A stretch of DNA of 64,000 nucleotides, from NCBI GenBank assembly GCA_003134815.1, contig PLCO01000063.1:1-64000 (forward strand), read 5' to 3'. The notes beneath the pieces are model-generated. The model was not told where the DNA came from, did not search any database, and was given only the letters and a program-made list of their open reading frames with translations. The DNA comes from Acidobacteriaceae bacterium. Its GTDB lineage: Bacteria; Acidobacteriota; Terriglobia; Terriglobales; Acidobacteriaceae. Positions 16,774 through 25,500 of this stretch are shown here, one piece after another. A program made the position numbers and the translations under genes. Position 1 is the stretch's first letter, and every line of letters begins with the position of its first letter.

Positions 16774-16812
16774 GTGCGGGCGAGGACGCCCGCACGACAG
16801 CCGGCGGGGACG
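16774..16812. repeat. REP-like hairpin upstream of kinase gene
   Basis: Perfect 9-bp arms GTGCGGGCG/CGCCCGCAC (16774-16795) with a 4-base loop are followed by CAGCCGGCGGGGACG and GGCGCTACA. GCTACA is the reverse complement of the TGTAGC that precedes the hairpins at 785-836, so this looks like the same element in the other orientation. Confidence 0.7.
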
Positions 16813-16898
16813 ACGGCGCTACATCTTCCGCTGCGGCGGGCGCAAGGTTCTTCCATTTTGAAGTTTCTTGATGAACAGGCAATCACGTCCGGCTCCAT

Positions 16899-18236
16899 TT
16901 ATTTTTCGAGCGAGACGCCGCCGTCGCGCAGTATTGCCGAGAGAATGTTCAGGCTGCCGTCTGATTTGGGCGCGTGAAGGCCGAGCAAGTGGGCGAGCCA
17001 CGGATAGAGGTTGACGTTTTCAAAGGGCGCAACGGTTTTTCCCGCAACGAGGTCGGGGCCCGCGGCAAAGAAACTGGCTTTCATTTCCGGAATGACATTC
17101 GGATCGAAGCCGTGCATTCCAATGGTGGGCGGCTTGCTTGTTTGGCCTGCAGCCGGTGGGTGAGCGCGGATGGCGAATGGCCCGGTGGCGACGATGATCG
17201 GGTCGCCTTCGCGCGGATTCTGGTTGTAGTTCAGATTGGCGGGAACATTCCTGAGGCGGTAGACGACAAACTGCGACGAGGCGTGCTTGAGCTGGTTGTA
17301 GACACGCGCGCGATCGTCTTCGGTTTTGCCATAGAGGAGCGAACCGACGGAGTCAAAGCCGGTGAGATCGGCGAATTGGTCGAGGTCGATCCAATCGCCT
17401 TCGGACTTGATCATGCCGTGATCGCTGACGATGATGAGGTCGATAGGCAGGCGGGTAGCCTTGAGCGCAGCCTCAAGCTTGCCGACGATTGCGTCCATTT
17501 TGAGCACGGCGGCGCGGGTTTGTGGCGCGTCGGGTCCAAATTCGTGGCCCTCGTGGTCAGGCTCGGAGTAGTAGATGGTGATGAGGTGGGGGCGATCGGC
17601 AGCGGGCAAGCGGAGCAGAGCGACCGTATCGTCGATGCGCGCCTGCTGGGATTCTGGCGTGCGCTCGGTTTTGTCGTCGTAATGCGCGTACCAGGTGGGG
17701 AGGTAGCCGGCGATCTTCGCATCAGACCCGACCCAGAGCAGGCTCGCGGTGCGCATGCCCTGGCTTTCAGCGAGACTCCACAAGGGCACGCCGCTGTACC
17801 ACGAGCCGTCGGTGACGGCCTGCTGATCGAAGTAGGAGTAGCGAGCGCCGCGCGCGGGATCGATGAAGTTGTTGGCGACGAGGCCGTTGTGCTCGGGATA
17901 GAGGCCGGTGACGATGGTGTAGTGGTTGGGAAAAGTGAGCGAGGGATAACTGGGCAACATTCCCTCTGGCGCGGACACGCCGCGCTTGGCGAGCGCGAGG
18001 AGATGCGTGGCGTTGTCGCGCTTCGCATAGTCATAGCGAAAGCCGTCGAGCGAGACCAGGACAACATAGTGCTGGCTCTGCGCCCAAGGTGAGTTGGCGC
18101 CATTGTCGACATGCGTGAGAGGAAGCGCGGGATTGAGAGCGGGCCCCTGCGCGGCTGATGTGCGTGAGGCAAGGACCAGCCCGAGAGCCAGCATGAGAAA
18201 AACACGCGAGCGCCTACCGAGGGAGCGAGGTCGCAT
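16899..18236 (-). CDS. Secreted type I phosphodiesterase/nucleotide pyrophosphatase
   Basis: An alkaline-phosphatase-superfamily enzyme of the ENPP type, 445 residues. A signal peptide ends near SRTSAAQG. VLVSLDGFRYDY carries the metal-binding Asp, and SYPSLTFPNHYTIVTGLYPEHNGLV carries the nucleophile Thr. Later metal ligands are in YYSEPDHEGHEFGPD, IIVSDHGM and GMHGFDP. It probably hydrolyses phosphodiester or pyrophosphate bonds outside the cytoplasm. It lies at the 3' end of the hopanoid gene run on the same strand, but a functional link is not evident. Confidence 0.87.
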   Translation of the reverse strand: MRPRSLGRRSRVFLMLALGLVLASRTSAAQGPALNPALPLTHVDNGANSPWAQSQHYVVLVSLDGFRYDYAKRDNATHLLALAKRGVSAPEGMLPSYPSLTFPNHYTIVTGLYPEHNGLVANNFIDPARGARYSYFDQQAVTDGSWYSGVPLWSLAESQGMRTASLLWVGSDAKIAGYLPTWYAHYDDKTERTPESQQARIDDTVALLRLPAADRPHLITIYYSEPDHEGHEFGPDAPQTRAAVLKMDAIVGKLEAALKATRLPIDLIIVSDHGMIKSEGDWIDLDQFADLTGFDSVGSLLYGKTEDDRARVYNQLKHASSQFVVYRLRNVPANLNYNQNPREGDPIIVATGPFAIRAHPPAAGQTSKPPTIGMHGFDPNVIPEMKASFFAAGPDLVAGKTVAPFENVNLYPWLAHLLGLHAPKSDGSLNILSAILRDGGVSLEK

Positions 18237-18331
18237 TGAGAATGCCTCGGAATCAGCTTATCGCATGAGGTAAGGCGCGGTGGCTCGAGATGCTTTCAGT
18301 CCGCGAAGCAATTTCAGTCCACTACGCAATC

Positions 18332-20260
18332 TCAATCGAAGATGCGCGCCCAGGCCGTCCACACGAGGCCGACGGAGAGGATGGAAAGCTTTTGCCAGAG
18401 CGGCACAGACACGCGGCGCGTGAAGACGTCGTACTTCGCGCGCTCGATGCGCTTTAATAGCGCGTGGTAGATGGAGACGAGAACCCAGAGAGCCGGGCGG
18501 CTGGCGGGGTCGATCAGGGGCAAAAGAAATCGTGTTCGGCCGTAGTAGTGCTCGGCGAGACGCGCGATGGCGGCGAAAAGCTCGCGCTCGGCGGGCGTGG
18601 GCGGCGCGGCGGCCGGGTGATGAAGCAGCGCATTGAGCGAAACACCATGATGCGCCAGATTCTTGAGAGGCAGGTAGACCCGGTTACGCGCTGCATCCTC
18701 GGCAACGTCGCGGAGAATGTTGGTGAGCTGAAAGGCGATCCCGGTTTCTTCGGCGAGCTTCTCCGCGCGCAGGTCGCGATAACCGAAGATACGGATGCAA
18801 ACCAGACCGACGACTGAGGCGACCAGGTAGCAGTAGCGATAAAGCTCTTCAAATGTCGCGTAGGTCTCGGGCGCATCGCCTGCGGCGTGGTCCAGATCGA
18901 GGGTGACGCCAGCTACCAGCTCGTCAAGCAGCTTGAGCGGGATTTCGAAACGCTGTGTTGCATCGCGCACGGCGAGGAAGACAGGATCGGTGGTCGCGGA
19001 ACCTTGTGCCGCGTCACGCCAAGCTGCCAGCCATTCGTCAAGCCGGCGGCGGCGCTCATTAAGCGGGATGGATTCGTCGTCGGCAAGGTCATCAGCCTGA
19101 CGCATGAAGGCGTAGATGGCGCAGATGGCGTTGCGGCGCGGGAGCGGAAGAGCGAGAAATGCGTAGTAAAAGTTTTTGGCTTCGCGCCGGGCGATTGCGC
19201 GGCACGCAGTGTAGGCGAGCACCAATGCGGGGTCGCGCGATGGAAATCCCAACCCCAGAAATCTTCCTGGCGATTGGGGGCCGAGGCGCAGAAACGGCAG
19301 CGCTTTGCCGGCCAGCGCGCGAGCGGCGAGCGAGAGCTTAGTGAGTTTTGAGATGGCCGGACGCGCGCTGAGGACGTCGTAATCGCGACGCTCAATGGCT
19401 CGCAGAATTTCGAGGCCGCCGCGGCTGAAGAGATCGAGGTCGAGAGCCAGATCGCGGTTGACTTTGCCGATGAGCGGCAGGCCTTGAGTAAAAAGCGAAC
19501 GCGCGAATTCGACCTGGTGGCGCATGAGCGCGCGAAATTCGGGAGTGGCAACGCCGTTGGCGATGATTTCGTCGCTGACACCGAAGCGGCGCATGTCTTC
19601 CTGCGGAATATAAACGCGTCCCTTAAAGAAATCGACGCTCACGTCCTGCCAGAAGTTGGCCAGTTGCAGTGCCGAACACGTCGCGTCAGAGAGGCGGAAA
19701 TTTTCTTCACTCACTTCGGGGCCGGCTTCGCCGCACGCGTAGAGCACCAATCGACCCACCGGATTGGCCGAGTAGCGGCAATAGCCGAGCATGTCGCCCA
19801 TGGTGGCGTATCGCGTGACGGTCTGGTCTTGGCGAAAGGCAACGAGCAGGTCGGCGAAGGGCTCCTTGGGTATGGAGCAGGCGCGAATAGTTTCAGCGAG
19901 CGCAACAAAGACCGGATGGCGCGCGCGGCCTTCGTAGCATTCGTCGAGTTCCCTGCCCCATAGATCGAGCAGCGCCAGGGCAGCGGATTTGTCGGGCACT
20001 TCGTCGCCCAGATCGTCGGAGATGCGGCAGTACGCGTAGATGGAATAGAAGTGCGGCTGAAGCGCTTTGGGCAAAAACCACGTCGCTACATGGAAGTTTT
20101 CGTAGTGCGTTTCCGCCAGATGGCGGCAGTAGTCGCGTGCCTGTGCAAGCATAGGCGCGACATCGGGAATCCGATAGGCAGCCGGAAGCGCAGCCCAGCC
20201 GCGGGCGATGAGTTCATCGGACGAGGCCTGGTTTTCGGGCTGGGTTGCGGTGGGGATCAT
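18332..20260 (-). CDS. hpnC-hpnD: Fused squalene-pathway synthase (HpnC-HpnD)
   Basis: Two trans-isoprenyl-diphosphate head-to-head synthase domains in one 642-residue chain. The first (about residues 15-310) has YCRISDDLGDE (79-87) and NFWQDVSVDFFKGRVYIPQEDM, resembling hydroxysqualene synthase HpnC. The second (about 355-640) has FMRQADDLADDE and NILRDVAEDAARNRVYLPLKNL, resembling presqualene diphosphate synthase HpnD. Together they would convert farnesyl diphosphate through presqualene diphosphate to hydroxysqualene. In most bacteria these are separate genes of about 280-300 codons. HpnE, needed for squalene, is not in the window. It is the last gene of the hpnA-hpnG-dehydrogenase run. Confidence 0.88.
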   Translation of the reverse strand: MIPTATQPENQASSDELIARGWAALPAAYRIPDVAPMLAQARDYCRHLAETHYENFHVATWFLPKALQPHFYSIYAYCRISDDLGDEVPDKSAALALLDLWGRELDECYEGRARHPVFVALAETIRACSIPKEPFADLLVAFRQDQTVTRYATMGDMLGYCRYSANPVGRLVLYACGEAGPEVSEENFRLSDATCSALQLANFWQDVSVDFFKGRVYIPQEDMRRFGVSDEIIANGVATPEFRALMRHQVEFARSLFTQGLPLIGKVNRDLALDLDLFSRGGLEILRAIERRDYDVLSARPAISKLTKLSLAARALAGKALPFLRLGPQSPGRFLGLGFPSRDPALVLAYTACRAIARREAKNFYYAFLALPLPRRNAICAIYAFMRQADDLADDESIPLNERRRRLDEWLAAWRDAAQGSATTDPVFLAVRDATQRFEIPLKLLDELVAGVTLDLDHAAGDAPETYATFEELYRYCYLVASVVGLVCIRIFGYRDLRAEKLAEETGIAFQLTNILRDVAEDAARNRVYLPLKNLAHHGVSLNALLHHPAAAPPTPAERELFAAIARLAEHYYGRTRFLLPLIDPASRPALWVLVSIYHALLKRIERAKYDVFTRRVSVPLWQKLSILSVGLVWTAWARIFD

Positions 20261-20312
20261 TTGAAATCTGGCCTCATCGCTATTATTCCACCGCTATGGG
20301 AGGAACGCGCCG

Positions 20313-21029
20313 TCAGTGCTCCATCGGCGGAGCGGGCGACCCATCGGACCAGTTGGCAACCCAGACCATGAAGATGGTCACCCGTTCTTCAGGGTCATTG
20401 GCGGCAATGATCGGCGAATCCGGCTTGTCAGCTCCCCAGCTGTTTGCCACGTCGCCCGAAACAAAAAACATCAGATGCGGGTGCCAGCTCATGCCGCGGT
20501 CGTTCAGGTACTGCTGCTTCGACATCATGTAGCACATCGCTCCCGGCGCCAGCGCGGGCAGTTCCCTTTTATCCAGTACCGATGTGGTCGCCGCGAGGAT
20601 TTCGGTTTTCGATCTTCCTTCGAGCGCCAGCTTCGTCTTCATCAGAAAGATCGGGGCGAAAGTCGCTGCCGCTGCGGGATTAAAGCAAATGGGAGCGCGA
20701 ACTCTTGGATTCCAGAACTCAGGTTCGTAGGTGGCTGCGCCCCATGACCGCTCCACGAGGCAGAGAAAGCCATTCGTACCTTTGACTGCAGTCGTGAATC
20801 CGCTCTTGCCAAGCACCATCACGTCTGCATCCTTTGAGATAGATGCCGGAGCAGCACTGCGAGCCAACGCGATCTCGGAACTCTGGTCGGCGATCAAATA
20901 CGCATCCACGGGAGCCATGGCCGGATACGCAGCCTTCTCTGTCTGCGCCAGCGCCTGGCGTGTTGCGCCCGGTAGGCAAAGCTGAACAAGAACGGCTAAT
21001 ACGAGGAACTTGAAATCAATCTTCCGCAT
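20313..21029 (-). CDS. Secreted protein of unknown function
   Basis: A 238-residue protein with a signal peptide ending near TRQALAQ. The mature part has no family that I recognise; motifs seen are KGTNGFLCLVERSW, RAPICFNPAAAATF, APGAMCYMMSKQQYLNDRG and SWHPHLMFFVSGD. Four Cys residues are well separated and could form disulphides. AGGAG lies six bases before ATG. It is 32 bp downstream of an alcohol dehydrogenase and 52 bp upstream of hpnC-hpnD on the same strand, so it may be co-transcribed with hopanoid genes. Confidence 0.75.
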   Translation of the reverse strand: MRKIDFKFLVLAVLVQLCLPGATRQALAQTEKAAYPAMAPVDAYLIADQSSEIALARSAAPASISKDADVMVLGKSGFTTAVKGTNGFLCLVERSWGAATYEPEFWNPRVRAPICFNPAAAATFAPIFLMKTKLALEGRSKTEILAATTSVLDKRELPALAPGAMCYMMSKQQYLNDRGMSWHPHLMFFVSGDVANSWGADKPDSPIIAANDPEERVTIFMVWVANWSDGSPAPPMEH

Positions 21030-21061
21030 AGGAATCTCCTATAGGCGCATCTTACCGAGGC

Positions 21062-22336
21062 TTACGGCACAATCGCAGTCTTGATTTCAGACGAGCGATT
21101 CATCAACTTCTCAAAGACGCGATTCAGCTCATACAAGTGAGCGTGGCCGGTAATGAATGCGCCGGCCTGGAAGCGTCCGCCGGCGATGAGCGCAAGAGCC
21201 TTGCGGCAGATGGCGGGCGTGTGATGGAAAGTGGCGCGCAGCGTGATGTCGCTATAGTGGATGCGGTTGGTATCGAGCGTGACGTGGGTGTTTGCAGCGC
21301 AGCCGCCGAAGAAGTTGACCGTGCCGCCTTTACGCACTAATTCGACCGCCTCCTGCCAGGTTTCAGGAGTGCCGACGGCCTCGATAGCGACGTCGACGCC
21401 GCGATCGCCCGGAGTCAGGGCGCGGGTTTCGCGAATGGCCCTGCGCACGGTGGCGCACTGCACCACATGCGTTGCGCCGAGCTGGCGCGCAGCTTCAACC
21501 TGGCCGTCGTGCTTGACGATTGCGATGGTTTCAAAGCCGGCCAGCGCGGCGACATGGAGAATCATGAGTCCGAGCGGCCCGCCGCCGATGACGGCGACGA
21601 TATCTCCCTTGCGCGGACCGGAATCTTCAAGCCCGTGAACGGCGCAGGCCAGCGGCTCGGTGAGTGCGGCGTGCTCCAGCGGCACATTCTCCGGAATGAC
21701 GAGGGTGTTTTTCGAGACAATGCGCTCTGGAATTTTGATGAACTCGGCATAAGCGCCGTTGTTGAAGATCAAGTCGTCGCAAAGATTTTCCTGGCCGTGC
21801 AGGCAGAAGTAGCACTCGCCGCAGGGGGCGGAGTTGAGCGCGACAACGCGGTCGCCGGTTGAAAAATCGGCGACTCCCTCGCCGGCTTCAACGACGGTGC
21901 CCGCGAGCTCGTGGCCGAATAGCGCGGGAGGAACGATCATGCGCGCGTGGTATCCGCGGCGAAAGACTTTGAGATCGGTGCCGCAAGTGAGCGCCGCGCC
22001 AACGCGGACGACGAGCTCGCCGACAGCGGCCTTGGGAATGGGAACCTGCTCGATGCGAATATCTTCGCGGCCGTGGAGGACTGCGGCACGCATTGTGACG
22101 CGGCCATGGAAAAGCGCGTTCTCAACTGTCTTGCGGCCGTGCTGGACGACGGTCTCAACCGTCTTGCGGCCTTTTTCCACGACCGACTCGACCGTGTTCA
22201 GGCCCGCCTCGACGACCGTTTCAACCGTATCGAGGCCGCCTTCGACGACATTCTCGACTTTCTTGCGGCCACCTTCGACGACGGTCTTAACGGTCTTGCG
22301 ACCGTGGAGGATTGCGCCTTTAACCGTAGGAGACAT
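21062..22336 (-). CDS. Zinc alcohol dehydrogenase with N-terminal 11-residue repeats
   Basis: A medium-chain dehydrogenase of 424 residues. Catalytic zinc Cys is in LTCGTDLKVF, followed by FGHELAGTVVEAGEG; structural zinc cysteines are in PCGECYFCLHGQENLC; the NAD(P) fold is VAVIGGGPLGLMILH. The conserved family start (MRAAVLHGREDIRIEQVP) begins only at residue 82. Before it lie seven perfect 11-residue units, each starting with Gly (Gly12 to His88, 22073-22303), of consensus GRKTVETVVEG. GAGAG lies five bases before ATG 22336, so the repeats are probably translated. It is downstream of a second dehydrogenase by 17 bp. Substrate unknown; a hopanoid-linked reduction is a hypothesis. Confidence 0.88.
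   Translation of the reverse strand: MSPTVKGAILHGRKTVKTVVEGGRKKVENVVEGGLDTVETVVEAGLNTVESVVEKGRKTVETVVQHGRKTVENALFHGRVTMRAAVLHGREDIRIEQVPIPKAAVGELVVRVGAALTCGTDLKVFRRGYHARMIVPPALFGHELAGTVVEAGEGVADFSTGDRVVALNSAPCGECYFCLHGQENLCDDLIFNNGAYAEFIKIPERIVSKNTLVIPENVPLEHAALTEPLACAVHGLEDSGPRKGDIVAVIGGGPLGLMILHVAALAGFETIAIVKHDGQVEAARQLGATHVVQCATVRRAIRETRALTPGDRGVDVAIEAVGTPETWQEAVELVRKGGTVNFFGGCAANTHVTLDTNRIHYSDITLRATFHHTPAICRKALALIAGGRFQAGAFITGHAHLYELNRVFEKLMNRSSEIKTAIVP
22073..22303. repeat. 33-bp tandem repeat encoding 11-residue units
   Basis: Seven 33-bp units encode GRKTVKTVVEG, GRKKVENVVEG, GLDTVETVVEA, GLNTVESVVEK, GRKTVETVVQH, GRKTVENALFH and GRVTMRAAVLH. The last unit is the natural N terminus of the dehydrogenase, so the array probably grew by duplication of that terminus. 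The 11-residue period fits an amphipathic helix. Confidence 0.92.
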
Positions 22337-22353
22337 CAGGCTCTCGATTGTCC

Positions 22354-23484
22354 TTACTCTGCTCCGGCCCCCGGCACAGGCTCCAACATAATTTTCATTG
22401 AGCCAGGCTGGGGGTGCGAGGCGATTTCGATTGCCGCTGTCGCTTCTTCAAACGGAAAGCGGTGCGAGATTAACTGTGTGAGGTCGAATCCGTTGCGATA
22501 GCCGTCGAAGACCAGGCTGGTGACCTCGTCCATGATTGGAAATGATGATGAATATGATCCGATAAGGGTCTTTTCGTCGACACAGACTGCCGCGGGATCG
22601 AATGTGGCTTCGCCGTGCTGGGTCTGGGCGAAGAGCATGACCTTGCCGCCGGGGCGAACCGCGTCCATGGCAGTGCGAATGAGCGCGTTGCCGCCGACAG
22701 CGAGGATGACTGCGTCTGCGCCGCGGCCTTCAGTTTCAGCAATGACGCGTTCGACGACGTTTTCAGTCCCGGCGTGGATGGGATTTGTGAGTCCGAAGCG
22801 CGCGGCGATTTCGTGGCGCTCAGCAAAAAGATCGGAGGTAAGCACGCGCGCGCCGATGCGCTTGGCGAGCGCAGCGTGCATCAGGCCGATGGGACCCTGG
22901 CCGATGACGAGGACGGTGTCATCAGGCGTGAGGTTGAGCAGCTTAACGCCCTTGAGCACAGTGTTGAGCGGCTCAACGAATGCGGCCTGCTCAAAGGGCA
23001 CGCCGTCGGGAATGCGGATCACTCCACCGTAGTTGACTACAAAATCCATGACGCGAATGTACTCCGCAAATCCGCCGCCTGACGGCTCGAAGCCGGCGGT
23101 TGCGCCGGTCTGCTTGTAGAGCGGACATTGCGCTGGCGTGTTCCTGCGGCAGTAGTAGCACTCGCCACAAGGGACGTGGTGGAAGCTCATGACGCGATCG
23201 CCGACGGCGAACTTGGTGACGCCTGCACCGACCTCGGCGACGATGCCCGCCATTTCATGGCCGAAGATGCGTGGCGCGGAGTGCGAACCGCTATGAATCT
23301 TTTTCAGATCAGTGCCGCAAACGCCGCAGGTGGCGATCTTGATGAGCAGCTCGCCGGGGCCGATGCGCGGGACCGGAACAGTTTCCAAACGCATGTCATT
23401 GATGCCGCGGTAGACGACCGCGCGCATCGTTGCGGGGATTTTGGTATCGACTTGAAATTTAGGGCGCAAGATTTGGGTAGCCAT
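22354..23484 (-). CDS. Zinc-binding alcohol dehydrogenase family protein
   Basis: A medium-chain dehydrogenase/reductase of about 376 residues, close in layout to sorbitol and threonine dehydrogenases. Catalytic zinc Cys is in TCGVCGTDLKKIH with FGHEMAGIVAEVGAG; structural zinc cysteines are in PCGECYYCRRNTPAQC; the Rossmann loop is VLVIGQGPIGLMHAALAKRIGA. ATG 23484 is given. An alternative GTG at 23526 overlaps the hpnG stop by 4 bases and would fit coupled translation. It lies between hpnG and the repeat-bearing dehydrogenase. Confidence 0.87.
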   Translation of the reverse strand: MATQILRPKFQVDTKIPATMRAVVYRGINDMRLETVPVPRIGPGELLIKIATCGVCGTDLKKIHSGSHSAPRIFGHEMAGIVAEVGAGVTKFAVGDRVMSFHHVPCGECYYCRRNTPAQCPLYKQTGATAGFEPSGGGFAEYIRVMDFVVNYGGVIRIPDGVPFEQAAFVEPLNTVLKGVKLLNLTPDDTVLVIGQGPIGLMHAALAKRIGARVLTSDLFAERHEIAARFGLTNPIHAGTENVVERVIAETEGRGADAVILAVGGNALIRTAMDAVRPGGKVMLFAQTQHGEATFDPAAVCVDEKTLIGSYSSSFPIMDEVTSLVFDGYRNGFDLTQLISHRFPFEEATAAIEIASHPQPGSMKIMLEPVPGAGAE

Positions 23485-23522
23485 TCGGGTTTTCTGACAC
23501 GACCTCGTTGTCGCGATTTCGT

Positions 23523-24209
23523 TCACAGAAGAAACTGGCGCAGCAACTCCGCGATGCTTTGGGAAGCCCGTTTACTATTTTCGCCCATCCGGACGAGCGA
23601 GGGCCAGTGCCACGGCCGAAAGGCGGCAAAAAGAGTAAACCGGGCCAGCTCAAACTGACCGCTGGGCGAGAGAAAGCGGTTGAAGTCGGGCAGATGGTCG
23701 TTGAATCCGTCGCTCACGCCTTTGATGGCGTAGAACGGAATGCCGCGCATGGCGGCGAGGCGGGCGAGGGCGGCGGCCTCCATGTCGACGAGAGCGGCGT
23801 TGTAGGCGGAGGCGAGACGGAGTTTTTCCTTCGCGTTGGCGACGGTGGGGCTGGTGGCGAGCCACAAATCGCCTGCGCCCGCGTCACAGCGGAAGCGCTC
23901 GCCGGTGCGGACGTCGATCACGCCCGCAATGTTGTGGGCAGAGCCCGGGGCGATTTCGGCGCGGAGCGCTCCGGCCCATCCGACGGAGAAGACCAGATCA
24001 ATTGGCCCGCCGGCTTCAATGGCGGCGAAGGCGCGAGTGGCCGCGGACTGGCCGGCGCCGGCGCAGGCGGCGATCCATTCTTCTTCCCACTCTTTTTTGT
24101 CGCCGCGCTGCGCCCAGAAGCGCGTGCCGTCGCGCGTGCTGTGAGGCCAATTGCGCACCAGCGGCTTGAGCTCGCCTGGGAATGCGGCGATGATGGCGAC
24201 GCGGGTCAT
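23523..24209 (-). CDS. hpnG: Hopanoid-associated nucleosidase/phosphorylase HpnG
   Basis: A 228-residue member of the purine nucleoside phosphorylase/nucleosidase superfamily: VAIIAAFPGELKPLVRN at the N terminus, FSVGWAGAL, and VDMEAAALARLAAMRGIPFYAIKGVSDGFND, which has the Met-Glu ribose-binding pair. HpnG removes adenine from adenosylhopane to give ribosylhopane in bacteriohopanepolyol synthesis. Its ATG overlaps the hpnA stop by 4 bases, so the two are translationally coupled, and two dehydrogenase genes follow. Confidence 0.88.
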   Translation of the reverse strand: MTRVAIIAAFPGELKPLVRNWPHSTRDGTRFWAQRGDKKEWEEEWIAACAGAGQSAATRAFAAIEAGGPIDLVFSVGWAGALRAEIAPGSAHNIAGVIDVRTGERFRCDAGAGDLWLATSPTVANAKEKLRLASAYNAALVDMEAAALARLAAMRGIPFYAIKGVSDGFNDHLPDFNRFLSPSGQFELARFTLFAAFRPWHWPSLVRMGENSKRASQSIAELLRQFLL

Positions 24210-25231
24210 GAATGTGTTTGGGCTCGCGTGTGGGAGGATTTAGCAGGCGCGCAGCCGTTCAAGCGAAACCAGTCGATCGCGGCGCGCATGGCGGGGTAGA
24301 CGGGCTTGATCTCAAAGTCGAGCTCCTGCTGGGCGCGGGCGCTTGAGGAGAACATCTTCTTGCGGCCCATGCGGACCTCTTCAAGCGTTGCGCGTGGCTC
24401 TTTGCCGCGAATGCGGCCGGTAATCCACTCCTCAAAAAAAGCGTAGGTGGCGGCGACGGCGAAGGGCACTTTGAACGTGGGCGAAGGAATGCCGGTGATA
24501 GCCGACATCTTGTCGAGGATTTGCTTGAGAGTGAGATTTTCGCCGCCGAGAATGTAGCGCCTGCCCGGTGCGCCCTTGGTGAGAGCTAGCACGTGGGCGC
24601 GAGCAACTTCAGAGACATCGACAAGGTTGAGGCCCGTATCCATATATGCGGGAAATTTGCCGTTGAGGAAGTCGACGAAGATGCGGCCGGTGGGCGTGGG
24701 CTTGCGATCGTTGGTGCCGATGGGGGTTGTGGGGTTGAGGATGATGACCTGCTGGCCGTTTTGAGCGGCGGAGATGGCTTCCTGCTCGGCGAGGAACTTG
24801 GACCGCTTGTAATGGCCCACCATATCGGCGATGGAGACGGGCGTGTCCTCGTTGATGACGATTCCATCAGTGCGAAAGTGCATCGTTGCGACGGAAGACG
24901 TGTAGACGAAACGCTTGATGCCTGCTTCGCGCGCCATGCGCAGCAGCTCGCGCGTGCCGTCTACGTTGGCCTTGTACATAGCTGCGGGATCGGGAATCCA
25001 GAGGCGATAGTCGGCGGCGACATGGACGACGGCGGCGCAGCCGGAGAGGGCCGATTTCAACGAGCCGGGATCGGCGAGGTCGCCCACGACTATTTCGCCT
25101 TTGATCCCTTCGAGATTACCGAGGTTGCTGGTCTTGCGAGTAAGGAGGCGCAAGTCCGCGCCTTCGGCAGCAAGGGCTTTCGCCACATGATGGCCGACAA
25201 AACCTGTTGCGCCGGTAAGGAAAACTCTCAT
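24206..25231 (-). CDS. hpnA: Hopanoid-associated sugar epimerase HpnA
   Basis: An extended short-chain dehydrogenase/epimerase, 341 residues. TGATGFVGHHVA is the NAD loop, VYTSSVATMHF holds the catalytic Ser/Thr region, and YKRSK is the catalytic YxxxK. It closely matches HpnA, found in hopanoid clusters; its precise reaction is unsettled. CAGGAA lies 9 bases before ATG. It is the first gene of a minus-strand run: hpnA, hpnG, two dehydrogenases, a secreted protein, hpnC-hpnD. Confidence 0.9.
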   Translation of the reverse strand: MRVFLTGATGFVGHHVAKALAAEGADLRLLTRKTSNLGNLEGIKGEIVVGDLADPGSLKSALSGCAAVVHVAADYRLWIPDPAAMYKANVDGTRELLRMAREAGIKRFVYTSSVATMHFRTDGIVINEDTPVSIADMVGHYKRSKFLAEQEAISAAQNGQQVIILNPTTPIGTNDRKPTPTGRIFVDFLNGKFPAYMDTGLNLVDVSEVARAHVLALTKGAPGRRYILGGENLTLKQILDKMSAITGIPSPTFKVPFAVAATYAFFEEWITGRIRGKEPRATLEEVRMGRKKMFSSSARAQQELDFEIKPVYPAMRAAIDWFRLNGCAPAKSSHTRAQTHS

Positions 25232-25500
25232 CGCGGAGTTCCTGGGAGACCTTCATTCTAAATGGCGTTAGGCAACCGGCGAATCGAGCACCGTTTCCGC
25301 CCGGAACACTCATGTCTCTGAATTGTAACTGGGGAAAAAATAAGCACTTAGGGGCCATTGAGTCCCCGCTTTGTGGGATATTCGCTGCCCCTCCAATTGC
25401 CTAAACTGTTCAATGAATCGAGATACATTGCGCTCCCCGAGCAGTATGTCACGGTCAGCAATAAGCGCAATCAAGACCGACTCTTCAGAGGCCAGAATCC

